This document shows, piece by piece, positions 17,697 through 26,513 of a DNA stretch of 64,000 bases. Both the position numbers and the translations under genes were made by a program. The DNA comes from Knufia peltigerae (Eukaryota; Ascomycota; Eurotiomycetes; Chaetothyriales; Trichomeriaceae). The stretch lies in contig JAPDRN010000057.1 in NCBI GenBank assembly GCA_030247855.1, positions 124,001-188,000 on the forward strand. The letters run 5' to 3'. The notes under the pieces were generated by a model that worked only from the letters and a program-made list of their open reading frames with translations, ran no database searches and was not told the DNA's origin. Within the stretch, counting starts at the first letter, position 1. Each line of letters opens with the position of its first letter.

Positions 17697-19739
17697 TTAA
17701 CGCGAGCTATCTTCCACACGCTCAATAGCGGCAACTTGCGCTGTCAGGCTGGCATAGAGTGGGCTGTCAGGATCGACTTCTCTGGCAGTTCGCCGCAGAT
17801 CGGCCTTAAGTTCGCCGAGGGCGGGAAGTTTCCTGCGGTCTACCAGTACGAACGCGCAGAACTCTGAGCGGCCGGCACATTCAACCAAGGCATCTACTCC
17901 GCCGAATCGGCAGGGCGAGGGATTGGTGCAGGCTCCGAGCAACGTATTCCTATAGGGTATGTCCTGCTGGCGAGCGAGATTGACCAGCTGCTTATGCTTC
18001 TTCTCTGAAACAAGGTTCAGAAGAGATGATTTGTGGCTGTCGCCGAATGGACTGGAGAAGTACGGCCCTTGTAAGGCTGTCATGTCCTTCGCTACACCAT
18101 CGTAAAGTGCCAGAAGAAACTCTTTCCTCGAGCCCTCATCTAGCACCAAATCAAGATTGTAATATCCTTGTGTGTAGTATCTTGTCATGGCCTCAGCCGA
18201 GTGTTTGAGCTGAAGTTGGAGAGATTTATCGCTGACGAGCGACGAACTGTTCATGTTGACTGCACCAGTCCGACGAAGCTGATGCCATGCGAAGTGCCAC
18301 CTCTTGCCGATTGCGAACTTCTCAGGGTCCAATGCAGGGGTAACGGACAGAGCGATGCTAAGGTCGTCGGGCGTGATCTGAAGCTCCCGGTCATCCAGTA
18401 GGTATTCGAATTCATCCAAGGCCTTCGCCAGGGCCTGTGCTCCGGGAAGTGAGTCGATAGGAAGGCTCACATCCCCGGAATTGGGTATCCAAGGTTCATA
18501 GGCGCGAAGTCTGAGCGGTCTGGTGTCGAGGTCTTCCTCCGTTGCAGGAGTCCGGGGGTCTTCGATTGCGCACGACATACGCAGAAGGCTAACCCGCTCC
18601 ATTGCGGCAACGGCGTTCCTGCAAAAATCTGATCCGATCCAATAAGTATCTTCCTCGATCGTCTTGGTCGTCTGCCCTTTGATCAGAGTTAGGGGAAGCC
18701 CTAGGCTGTCGACTCTCTGTTCAATGCAGCCTGCACGTAAGCTCCTCCCCTCACTCACTCGCGCCAGCGCGAAGCACGAGATGTACACCTCGCCGCAAAG
18801 CGTAATCAGGGACAGGTACTTAGACAGATCGCTGACCTTCAGAGCCACGTCCTCTGTCGGCATTCCCTTTATCCACTTTGATAGCAAATTGCGCACGCCA
18901 AATTGCTCAGCACAGTGTTGGAATGGTCCGTGAATCACCACCGACGTGCGAGTGCCGCGATTGCCGAGCGGAGTGGAGAATGGATTTCTGCCGGCTGAGA
19001 AAGAATCGGCATAGAGATTCTTGCCTTCCATCAAGTTTACCCGATAGGAGTCAACTGAGAACTTGAAGAGAGCCTCCACTCGACAAGAGTTATCTATGAA
19101 ATCCTCGAGGCATGACTTGCATCGCTTCATCAGGTGCGCCCATATTCTCGGCGGGATGTATGGTGTCTGGATGCGTTCGTGCGTAGGAATCGCGCTCGCA
19201 AGTTCGTTGATCTGCTCGGGCAACAGGATGAAGAACCCAGTCTCCCGACGGAGCAGATAGAGTTGATGAAGAATGGTAATGCTCTCGCGGGCACGGGCAC
19301 GCGAAAAGCAGTCTTTGACTCTCGAAACGATGGCCGGAAAACGCCAGAGGTCCGCCGCAGAGATCCCTGATTGTGTGCAGAGGACAAACAGCGGCCTCAT
19401 GAGTTCAAACTTTCCCATCAGCGAACTTGGCTTCTGGACCCTATTGGGACCGAAGAGCCATGTTAGTACCACATGCTTGAAGATCTTGGCGTTGGCCTGA
19501 TCCAGCGGAAGCGAGCGCCTTCTGCTGGAGACGCTCTCAAAACTGAGCCGGGTAGGAGTTCGCGTCCAAGGGGTCAAGTTCCAATAAGGATCCCCAATCC
19601 GAGATACAACGGATCCAAACTCATCAACGACCAGAGCGTAGTCATCTGGTGGCGGCCATGATTCGACATCATCGTTTGCGGCATCGTGTGTCCGAGAGAC
19701 GAATTCAGACTTGATCTGAAAAAAGCTTCTAGAGCTCAT
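17697..19739 (-). CDS. Tyrosine recombinase 3 of island operon, 680 aa
   Basis: The ATG at 19739 overlaps the preceding stop as ATGA, so it is preferred over the longer start at 19772. Tyrosine-recombinase signatures are visible: ARVSEGRSLR with the first Arg, a Lys in the LIKGQTTK hairpin, WHQLRRTG (HxxR), and LKHSAEAMTRYYTQGYY with His and the probable nucleophile Tyr. A C-terminal extension of roughly 150 residues carries cysteines (ACTNPSPC, VECAGRSEFC). At nearly 700 residues it is far longer than XerC/D. It resembles the large recombinases of Tn554-type and gamma-mobile-trio elements and should act with its two neighbours to excise and integrate the island. Confidence 0.75.
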   Translation of the reverse strand: MSSRSFFQIKSEFVSRTHDAANDDVESWPPPDDYALVVDEFGSVVSRIGDPYWNLTPWTRTPTRLSFESVSSRRRSLPLDQANAKIFKHVVLTWLFGPNRVQKPSSLMGKFELMRPLFVLCTQSGISAADLWRFPAIVSRVKDCFSRARARESITILHQLYLLRRETGFFILLPEQINELASAIPTHERIQTPYIPPRIWAHLMKRCKSCLEDFIDNSCRVEALFKFSVDSYRVNLMEGKNLYADSFSAGRNPFSTPLGNRGTRTSVVIHGPFQHCAEQFGVRNLLSKWIKGMPTEDVALKVSDLSKYLSLITLCGEVYISCFALARVSEGRSLRAGCIEQRVDSLGLPLTLIKGQTTKTIEEDTYWIGSDFCRNAVAAMERVSLLRMSCAIEDPRTPATEEDLDTRPLRLRAYEPWIPNSGDVSLPIDSLPGAQALAKALDEFEYLLDDRELQITPDDLSIALSVTPALDPEKFAIGKRWHFAWHQLRRTGAVNMNSSSLVSDKSLQLQLKHSAEAMTRYYTQGYYNLDLVLDEGSRKEFLLALYDGVAKDMTALQGPYFSSPFGDSHKSSLLNLVSEKKHKQLVNLARQQDIPYRNTLLGACTNPSPCRFGGVDALVECAGRSEFCAFVLVDRRKLPALGELKADLRRTAREVDPDSPLYASLTAQVAAIERVEDSSR

Positions 19740-21472
19740 GCGAGTTCCATTAGTCTTATGAAGCCAGCCCATTTGGGATGAAAGTTACCTTCCCGGACGC
19801 GTTCCTCTGCCTCCTTCGCCCAATCTGCAGCCACTGGGCTGATGGCACCAAGCTCTATCAGTTTCTTTGACGCCTTATCGGCGGCCTGTGCAGCAGGTGG
19901 CCTGTCTTCCGTTGGGGTGACGCTCGACGGCAACGGAGCATTTCGATGGTTCGCTATTTCCAGCACTTTAAGGGCTCTGTAGCTTGCTAGTGACCACATG
20001 TGGTCAAGGCTCTCGATGTCCTGATGGTTGACACAGAACAAGCAGCCGGCAGGATTGACGCAGTCAGGGATGGGGGCATTCGCTGCCGACGTCTGGATCT
20101 GCCAAGGCTGAAAGGGAACACGACACTGGCCTGGGCCAGCGCAATCCAATGCCTGCTCGATCGTCCTATTGAATTCGGATATCTCACCCATCGCCCTCGA
20201 CAGGTTTGGGCGCTGATAGGCAGCGTTTGTCGATTCAAGGTGCTGGATTGCCTCCACAGATACAGATCGGTTCCCGATCCTCTCTGAAAGCCAGTTTGCT
20301 TTCACTCTCCTCAGGATCATGGGTCCAAAGAAGGGGACGCCAATTTCCAGTAACTCTTCTTTAAGTTTTTGGAAATTTTGGGATTTCCATGTGGTTCGCT
20401 CCTGTAGGCCGACAATAGGAAACAAAAGTTCCTGCCGGTCAGGGAAGCAAGCGTCAAGCCAGTCTAAGTAGCGAGAGAAATGTGTTCGATAGGAGCGAAA
20501 GGCGCGGAAGACAACTTCGCCTTGGCGACGTCCCTTGTATGCTCTGACATAGGCCACCATGTCTCCTTCCACATAGTTGCGAAGCTTCTCGCGCTTCAGT
20601 GCTTGAGCCTGAGTCAAGTTCATGGAAGTTTGAGCTATGAAAATCAACATTTCGGCGCGGATACGCATGTTGAATACGGTGAGCCTCTTGCGAGGGTTCG
20701 GATCCAGCTCCCAAGCAAGCCGAGCTCGGTCTGACTCGACTCTCTTGTAGCTGTTCGCGGGCATACTTTGCGCAGCCACATTCTCCGGCCGCGGAAGACC
20801 GCACCAGTGTGAGATTGATCCGCGGTCGCCAACCTTTACAACAACCGGAAGACGGCCAAGGGTCACCTCGGGTGTCAAGGAATCGCAGATCGCGACCAAG
20901 GACCTGCCAAAGACCTCGAGGGATCGCATGTCCTGTCTATCAGCGAGGAATGTCAGTCGTGGAGGGCGCTTAGAAAGCTTGGTCGCGGCTATTAAAGAGC
21001 GGTTAAAGCCAAGCGCGCGCGCTAATACGGCATCCAGCCTGATTGCCAAATTATTGGCAGAAGTCAGAGATATCCTTGTTTCACTCCCCTTGAGAGTTCT
21101 TTGATAGACGTGTTCGCACCAGTCCAAAAAACTGTCCTCGGCTGTTGATAGATCGAGGCGGCGCTGCTCGTCATCAGCCCATTCATAGAAAATGAAAGCA
21201 GACCGAAGCCTCGAGTAGGTGGTCGAACTTGCATCTCCGGCAACCACGCCGCGTTTCATTGCTTCGTATAACTTATGGAGTAGAGGCAAGCGGTGCGGTA
21301 AGAACTGGCCAAGCAGGCCCTTGGACTTTGCTTGATCGAAAGTTTTGAAGCGGAGCGCGCGGGAGTCTAGTGACGCCCCGTTTCTGTACGCCAGGAAGCG
21401 GAGGTCGAAGAGTCGCTGTGAATGGCTCTCCCGGATCTCAGGGAACTCCATTGGATGCATTTTCATTGTCAC
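19736..21472 (-). CDS. Tyrosine recombinase 2 of island operon, 578 aa
   Basis: Its ATG overlaps the first recombinase stop by four bases, and its stop overlaps the next ATG. The N-terminal half looks like a core-binding helical domain (LYEAMKRGVVAGDASSTTYSRLRSAFIFYEWADDEQRRL). The catalytic half is diverged: SMNLTQAQALKREKLRNY, a beta-hairpin YVRAYKGRRQGEV, and a C-terminal Cys-rich region (DCAGPGQC...NPAGCLFC). The HxxR and Tyr motifs are not obvious, so it may be a structural partner or carry a degenerate active site. Confidence 0.65.
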   Translation of the reverse strand: MTMKMHPMEFPEIRESHSQRLFDLRFLAYRNGASLDSRALRFKTFDQAKSKGLLGQFLPHRLPLLHKLYEAMKRGVVAGDASSTTYSRLRSAFIFYEWADDEQRRLDLSTAEDSFLDWCEHVYQRTLKGSETRISLTSANNLAIRLDAVLARALGFNRSLIAATKLSKRPPRLTFLADRQDMRSLEVFGRSLVAICDSLTPEVTLGRLPVVVKVGDRGSISHWCGLPRPENVAAQSMPANSYKRVESDRARLAWELDPNPRKRLTVFNMRIRAEMLIFIAQTSMNLTQAQALKREKLRNYVEGDMVAYVRAYKGRRQGEVVFRAFRSYRTHFSRYLDWLDACFPDRQELLFPIVGLQERTTWKSQNFQKLKEELLEIGVPFFGPMILRRVKANWLSERIGNRSVSVEAIQHLESTNAAYQRPNLSRAMGEISEFNRTIEQALDCAGPGQCRVPFQPWQIQTSAANAPIPDCVNPAGCLFCVNHQDIESLDHMWSLASYRALKVLEIANHRNAPLPSSVTPTEDRPPAAQAADKASKKLIELGAISPVAADWAKEAEERVREGNFHPKWAGFIRLMELA

Positions 21473-22731
21473 GGAAGCATCCCAAAGAATTCGTGGGAGA
21501 ATTGATCGGAAGTATCTTCGAGAATTGAAATAGACTGCACAAATTTGATGTATCTGAGGGTGTCCTTCTCGCTCTTGTGCATGAGCGCATTTTTCACAAG
21601 CCAGATGGCGAAAGTGATGCCGCCGTGCTTGAGGGCAGCTTTGGCGAGCTCGGTTCCAAAGGTGGCGCGCGCGCGATGGAAGTTGAAACCGACCAGGCAG
21701 CTTTCTCCTACATCGGCCGCCTTCTTGCGAAGTCGGCTGATCTGGGTATTCATAGCCATACTCTTGCTGGAGCTGTTGCCAAATGGGCGCCCTGACTTCG
21801 TGAGGAAGATCAGGTCGCGATCCTCAGCTTTGGCCAATGCGATACGCAGCAAGCGCCTTGGAGATCGGATATAGCTCCTCAGGGCCTCAATCGCTGCGCT
21901 CGGGACGAGGATCTCGCCGCTTCTGCCGAACTTAGTGTCTACGGGCACTGCGCCGGTTGGGCCCACGGCGATTGTGAACCACCCTCGAAACGAGGGATGG
22001 GGGGCTGCCCTTTCTACCGTCCTTTCTCTTAGCGACAGGACGGTGCTTACGCGCATGCCCGTGCCGAAGCCGGTGCGAAGGAGAAGGGCAATTTCGGGAG
22101 AGCCATGTCTGGAGGCGAAGCTCACGATCCTCTGGCTCACATCGACCGAGACTGGGATGACGCCGCCTTCAAGTGTCAGGAGGTTTGCTCCTGAATTTGG
22201 AATGCTAAGTTCGCTCGAAGTGACAAGAACGCTGCGCCGCATTCCGTACTTGTGGTCGAGCTGCACAAGTACCGACTTGTCCTTCCATAGCGGCTGGTCG
22301 GCCACTATCAATCCATTCCTCATCACCCATCGATAGAAGCGGAGTACCGAACTCATCCTGGCAGAAACTGTGGAAGGCATGAGTTGTTCCGACTCACGCT
22401 GGCTGATCAGGTGACCGCGGTATATTGTCAGGCAACGCTGATCTTCCCTCTCGGGAAAGTGAGTCCATGTCATCCCGCGTTCTTCAAGCCATGCGGCAAA
22501 GGCTCGCAAGTGACCTATAGCGCTTAGCGCCGTCTCAACTTTCTTGGCGCCACGCTTGATTTGCCATATGACCCACATGTTGGCTTCGCGCCACGGGGTG
22601 CAGTCACGCCAGAAAATCTGCGGAATGTACAGGGTTGGGCCCTTGACACCATTGCCCCAGGTGATGTTCTCAAACGCCGCATCCACCATTGGAGATGGGT
22701 GCGTATAGGCAATTTTTTCTACAGTGGCCAA
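21469..22731 (-). CDS. Tyrosine recombinase 1 of island operon, 420 aa
   Basis: First gene of the operon, reading inward-to-outward toward the comM C-terminal junction. Residues ~65-165 form a SAM-like core-binding domain. The catalytic domain has RTGFGTGMRVSTVLSLRE (Arg I), FNFHRARATFGTEL (HxxR), and NALMHKSEKDTLRYIKF (His and nucleophile Tyr). All key residues seem present, so it is probably active. The 4-base overlap with the next gene indicates coupled translation of the recombinases. Confidence 0.8.
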   Translation of the reverse strand: MATVEKIAYTHPSPMVDAAFENITWGNGVKGPTLYIPQIFWRDCTPWREANMWVIWQIKRGAKKVETALSAIGHLRAFAAWLEERGMTWTHFPEREDQRCLTIYRGHLISQRESEQLMPSTVSARMSSVLRFYRWVMRNGLIVADQPLWKDKSVLVQLDHKYGMRRSVLVTSSELSIPNSGANLLTLEGGVIPVSVDVSQRIVSFASRHGSPEIALLLRTGFGTGMRVSTVLSLRERTVERAAPHPSFRGWFTIAVGPTGAVPVDTKFGRSGEILVPSAAIEALRSYIRSPRRLLRIALAKAEDRDLIFLTKSGRPFGNSSSKSMAMNTQISRLRKKAADVGESCLVGFNFHRARATFGTELAKAALKHGGITFAIWLVKNALMHKSEKDTLRYIKFVQSISILEDTSDQFSHEFFGMLP

Positions 22732-23297
22732 GAGCTGCCCAATCCGTATCTGCTGTCATTCGTTAGAGTTCGCCAGGGTGCGATTTTCCCCGGATTTCGC
22801 CAAGCCGCTTGCGAAAAAGGCTAAGGCACACACAGCGATATTTCGACACCCCAACCTCAGCCATTTGAGCAGTGGTTGGGCTGTTGACGCTTTAGGAGAA
22901 ATGTGCGAGTCAGCGGCGGAGGTGATCACCAGCGCTAGTTGTTGTTGGCTGAACGCATCTATCGTGATGACGAGAGGAGATCCACCGGACGCTATATGCG
23001 TTGTTCCACCTGCGCTGGCATCGGGGCCGGAATGAGAAGACTTGCGAAAATCCGCATAGCCGGCGGGTGCTTCGTTAGTGACGCACTGTTTAACGGTCTC
23101 CTTGTGCGGGTGCTACAGGTCGATCCGCCCAGCCGGTCCTAGCTGAACCTGAGGGCTGGAGGACGCCGGCGCACGCAGCTCGGGCGGCGTTGTCTTCGGC
23201 TTCCAGCCGTGCCGGGGAGGGGCGGCTCAGGAATCTACAAGAGAGCTACGGTGCATAGGGGAGAAGCTGGTGCCCACGCTCCTACTGGACCCCTCCG
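22732..23297. other. Intergenic region upstream of recombinase operon
   Basis: About 570 bases with no convincing gene. It should contain the promoter of the recombinase operon (reading left) and marks the change to cargo DNA. A weak dyad CCCAACC...GGTTGGG lies near 22850-22880. Nothing else is recognised. Confidence 0.4.
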
Positions 23298-23660
23298 ATG
23301 CAGCAGACCGTACTGAACTCCGTTGTTGAGGCCATCGGCAATACGCCTCTGATCCGGCTCGATCGCCTCGTCACTTCCGCCGGCGTCTCCGGCACGCTTT
23401 TGGCCAAGCTTGAATATCCGAACCCCGGCTTCTCGAAGAAGGACAGAGCAGCCTGCGGCATCGTCGAAACCGCCACGGCCAATGACAGCCTGCGGCCCGG
23501 GCAGGCCGTGGTCGAACTGACCTCGGGCAACATGGGAACCGGTCTGGCCATCGCCTGCATGGTTGCCATAGCCAGACGCTCAGATGGACACATCGCTATC
23601 GCATCGTTGTCGCTGCGCAATCAAAGCGGCATGATTGAATCAGAAGAGAGAGGAGACTGA
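23298..23660 (+). pseudogene. Cysteine-synthase-family fragment (PLP enzyme, truncated)
   Basis: The first ~95 residues match the start of cysteine synthase/CBS enzymes: IGNTPLIRLDRL, LLAKLEYPNPGFSKKDRAA with the PLP lysine, and LTSGNMGTGLAIA. After that the family sequence is lost and the frame ends at 120 aa, against about 300 in intact enzymes. The PLP-binding Gly-rich loop and most of the second domain are absent. A cargo relic. Confidence 0.7.
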
Positions 23661-23704
23661 GCTCACTTCTACCCCTATGAACTTGCCGAGAGGTCTCTGA
23701 ATCC

Positions 23705-24271
23705 ATGGAAGCTCCGGAACACTTCATCTCGGTTGACGTGGAAACGTCTGGGCCAGTTCCTGGCGAGTTTAGTCTTCTGTCTATTGGGGCAGTCGTGGTC
23801 GATCGACCGGAACTATCCTTCTATGTGGAACTTATGCCAGATAGCCCGAGGTACGATCCAGAGGCTGTTGCGGTCACGGGCTTAGATCTTGACCAGTTGC
23901 GCTTGACTGGCAAGCAACCACTAGACGCGATGCGAGCTTTGACCAACTGGCTGGCCAGCACTTGCGGTGAAGGCCAGAGACCCGTTTTCATTGGCCTCAA
24001 TGCCCCGTTTGATTGGTCCTTCGTCAACTACTACTTCCACAGGTACTGCGGGACGAATCCATTTGGATTCACTGCCCTAGACATCAAGGCATACTTCATG
24101 GGCGCGTTGAACGTGAGGTGGGATCAAACTAAGTCGAGCCGGATGGCGGGCATCCTTGGACCAACCCTCAGCCCCAGCCATAACGCGCTAGACGACGCGA
24201 AGTATCAGGCGGAGCTCTTCCGACTGCTCAATAGCCGTTTGCGCAATCAACAGTCAGGCTCCCGCCAGTAA
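23705..24271 (+). CDS. DEDDh 3'-5' exonuclease (DnaQ/RNase T-like)
   Basis: A 188-aa protein. Exo I is SVDVETSGP near residues 10-18, Exo II is LNAPFDWSF near 98-106, and Exo III is HNALDDAKYQAELF near 159-172, supplying the four acidic residues and the His of a two-metal exonuclease. RNA or DNA substrate unknown. It is the right length for a stand-alone domain. Its 3' end overlaps the 3' end of the convergent cap3 gene by 18 bases, so it travels with the CBASS operon although transcribed the other way. Confidence 0.8.
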   Translation: MEAPEHFISVDVETSGPVPGEFSLLSIGAVVVDRPELSFYVELMPDSPRYDPEAVAVTGLDLDQLRLTGKQPLDAMRALTNWLASTCGEGQRPVFIGLNAPFDWSFVNYYFHRYCGTNPFGFTALDIKAYFMGALNVRWDQTKSSRMAGILGPTLSPSHNALDDAKYQAELFRLLNSRLRNQQSGSRQ

Positions 24272-24748
24272 TCTCCTTTCCGCTAGCAGCGGCTTCCCCT
24301 CTCTAAAGAGCCATGCCTGAATTCCATCAGGCTTGGGTGACTGCCCGACAATGACTGCAAGCGGATGTTCCAGGACTCGAGCGTTCTCATGGGCGAACCT
24401 TCGCACGCTATCGACATCCGTCGTTGATATCTTCGGCACGCTCTGAGGATGGGTATGCCAATGTCCGACTAGTCGGAGCCCCATCTGGTTGTACTCTCGG
24501 ATCTCTTCTTCGCATCGTCTTGGATCCAGCTCCAGCCACGTCCAGCTAGCTCGATCGCGGCTGTCGGGCGGTGTCGCTACCGCAAGGACCAAGCCACGGG
24601 GATCTCGCGGGTCAACGAAGAGCTGGCCTCCGCGCTCATAGTTCCACGCACGCTGTCGATGGTTGGCAAGCTGATCCAATAGCTCGGCTGAAACCAGGAC
24701 GGCGCCTCCGATCGAGGGCCAGCTCCACTCCCAGAGCAGATCAGTCAC
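24254..24748 (-). CDS. cap3: CBASS Cap3, JAB/JAMM isopeptidase
   Basis: A 164-aa metallo-isopeptidase of the Mov34/JAB1 type. The JAMM motif is complete: Glu38 in ERGGQLF, then HTHP with His98 and His100, Ser108 and Asp111. In type II CBASS, Cap3 removes the CD-NTase from its covalent target, opposing Cap2. It starts 8 bases within the end of cap2, as expected for the last gene of a type II operon. Confidence 0.88.
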   Translation of the reverse strand: MTDLLWEWSWPSIGGAVLVSAELLDQLANHRQRAWNYERGGQLFVDPRDPRGLVLAVATPPDSRDRASWTWLELDPRRCEEEIREYNQMGLRLVGHWHTHPQSVPKISTTDVDSVRRFAHENARVLEHPLAVIVGQSPKPDGIQAWLFREGKPLLAERRLLAGA

Positions 24749-26513
24749 CTGTTGCCGCCTCTGGCCAAGCTCGCGTGAACGTCATTCCTGTCGCGTTCTC
24801 CGGGAGGTCCGGGCCCTCGTATGAGCCACCCAAGTCCGGTGCTAGCTGGGGATTGGATACACAGCTGACCCAGACACGCTCGTCGCGCGGCAGCTCTAAG
24901 CTTGAGATCGCGAGCTGTGCAGTCATTGTGGCAACAGTGGCCATCCCAATTCCGCCGCCAGGGATGAAGCTCTGACCGCATGCGGGCAAGGGAACACTGC
25001 CACCGTTCGGCCATACCGTGAGTTCGTGCTTGAAGTTGCCGTCACTTTTGAACAGATGTCGGGCATCCGATTCGCCCGCCGTCGCAAGGAGTGCATGGCC
25101 GACAAGCGCGTGTGGCTCACTCCATGACTGGATAAGGCTCCACTTAGGTCCTTCACTCTTCATGCGCCAGAGAAGCACTTCGGACGCCCAATCTGCACTG
25201 GTTACGATCACTACGTCGGCTCGCTCAAACATCTCGGGATGCGTCAGTACAGCCAGTTCGACATGCATAGGTACAGCGACCACTTGGGCGATTGGTATGT
25301 CGCGCTGCAGGCGGTCTCGCATCGCTATAGCTTTGTTCCTGCCGAGATCATCTGTACCAAGAACATGACGTCCCAAGTTGGCCGATGACAACTCGTCGGG
25401 ATCGATGACAGTAAGGTGGCCCACACCGGTCCGGGCCAAGTGCAAAGCAACGGGACTGCCTAGAGAGCCCTGGCCGACGATCACGACGCGGGCTTCTGAT
25501 AGCCGAGGTCCATTGGCCCGCATGTCACGCGAGAGCACTTCGGATCTATCCAGGACGTTGATGGTAGCGGAGGCGATGGTGAAGCCTGCACGGCGAGCAG
25601 GCTCCGGCCACCTGCGGCCAGACCGGACTCCAAGCCTGATCCCTCGGTCTTTCTGAAGAGATTGATCGCGCAAATTAAGGCAGTACAACGGCGCGTTGCC
25701 ACCGCCTGGGAGCTCAAGGGCTACCCATCTGCTTGAAAGAGAGCTGGACTCGCCAAACCAGAACAGTAGATTGGCGAAGTCATGCAGTGACGCGTGAGGC
25801 TTGAGCCACTCGAGCCAGCTCTCTGAGCTAGGGACTTCAGTACTCGGAAAGCTCCTTAGCTTCAGGTAAAAGGCCGCGCGAGCTGGAGACCTCACCTTCA
25901 CTCGCCTACCAGTGGTTCTTCTGATGTGAATGGCAATGTCGCCAGCGCTATCGGCAACCCAAACCGGCTCAATTTCATCGTACGACCTCATGCGAGGTAT
26001 CGTGACAGCGACGAGCGACCCAGATCGTGCAGGGCGCTGCAGCAGGCACACGCTCTGAGCTGAGACCGGTTGCTGATGCTTCCAGTACGAGATCACCTCT
26101 CGTTGGAACTCATCCTTTCTGACGGCTGCGCTTGCAGTCGGAAGGGACATGCTGACGATCTTTCGGAAGCGGGCAAGGCTGTCTTCGACGACAACCTCGG
26201 GGCTCCCTGTCACCGGCTTCTGCTTGAATCCATGGAGGCATAGACCGGTCTTCATCGCGTGGGGCCAGACTAGCCACGGCGAAGGCTCCACGCGCAGGCT
26301 CAGGGTCGCCCGCGGGAACGAGGTCGGAAACGCGATTCGCAAGGAGCGCTCTAGTCCAACGTAGTCCACTGGCAGCGTGAGCCTGAAAACGGCAGCTTCA
26401 CCAGCCTTGGGGAGGACCTGCTGCAGCAGCGCTGCCCCATCGTCGCCCAGATAGGCGCGGAGCGCGGCGATACCGCGCTCCACGGGGGAGGGCTGCTCAG
26501 CCAAGGCGGTCAA
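24741..26513 (-). CDS. cap2: CBASS Cap2, fused E2-E1 ubiquitin-transfer-like enzyme
   Basis: About 590 residues. The N-terminal ~130 residues are E2-like with a candidate catalytic Cys in KTGLCLHGF (near residue 92). After a linker, an E1/ThiF adenylation domain begins near residue 340 (VIVGQGSLGS, VIDPDELSSANLGRH), and the E1 Cys is probably in PLPACGQSF near 512. Cap2 adenylates and conjugates the CD-NTase C-terminus, priming cyclic nucleotide synthesis. The longest frame opens at ATG 26627, but that would overlap the CD-NTase gene by 131 bases. The TTG at 26513 (17-base overlap) is preferred, and GTG at 26483 is possible. Confidence 0.85.
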   Translation of the reverse strand: MTALAEQPSPVERGIAALRAYLGDDGAALLQQVLPKAGEAAVFRLTLPVDYVGLERSLRIAFPTSFPRATLSLRVEPSPWLVWPHAMKTGLCLHGFKQKPVTGSPEVVVEDSLARFRKIVSMSLPTASAAVRKDEFQREVISYWKHQQPVSAQSVCLLQRPARSGSLVAVTIPRMRSYDEIEPVWVADSAGDIAIHIRRTTGRRVKVRSPARAAFYLKLRSFPSTEVPSSESWLEWLKPHASLHDFANLLFWFGESSSLSSRWVALELPGGGNAPLYCLNLRDQSLQKDRGIRLGVRSGRRWPEPARRAGFTIASATINVLDRSEVLSRDMRANGPRLSEARVVIVGQGSLGSPVALHLARTGVGHLTVIDPDELSSANLGRHVLGTDDLGRNKAIAMRDRLQRDIPIAQVVAVPMHVELAVLTHPEMFERADVVIVTSADWASEVLLWRMKSEGPKWSLIQSWSEPHALVGHALLATAGESDARHLFKSDGNFKHELTVWPNGGSVPLPACGQSFIPGGGIGMATVATMTAQLAISSLELPRDERVWVSCVSNPQLAPDLGGSYEGPDLPENATGMTFTRAWPEAATGD

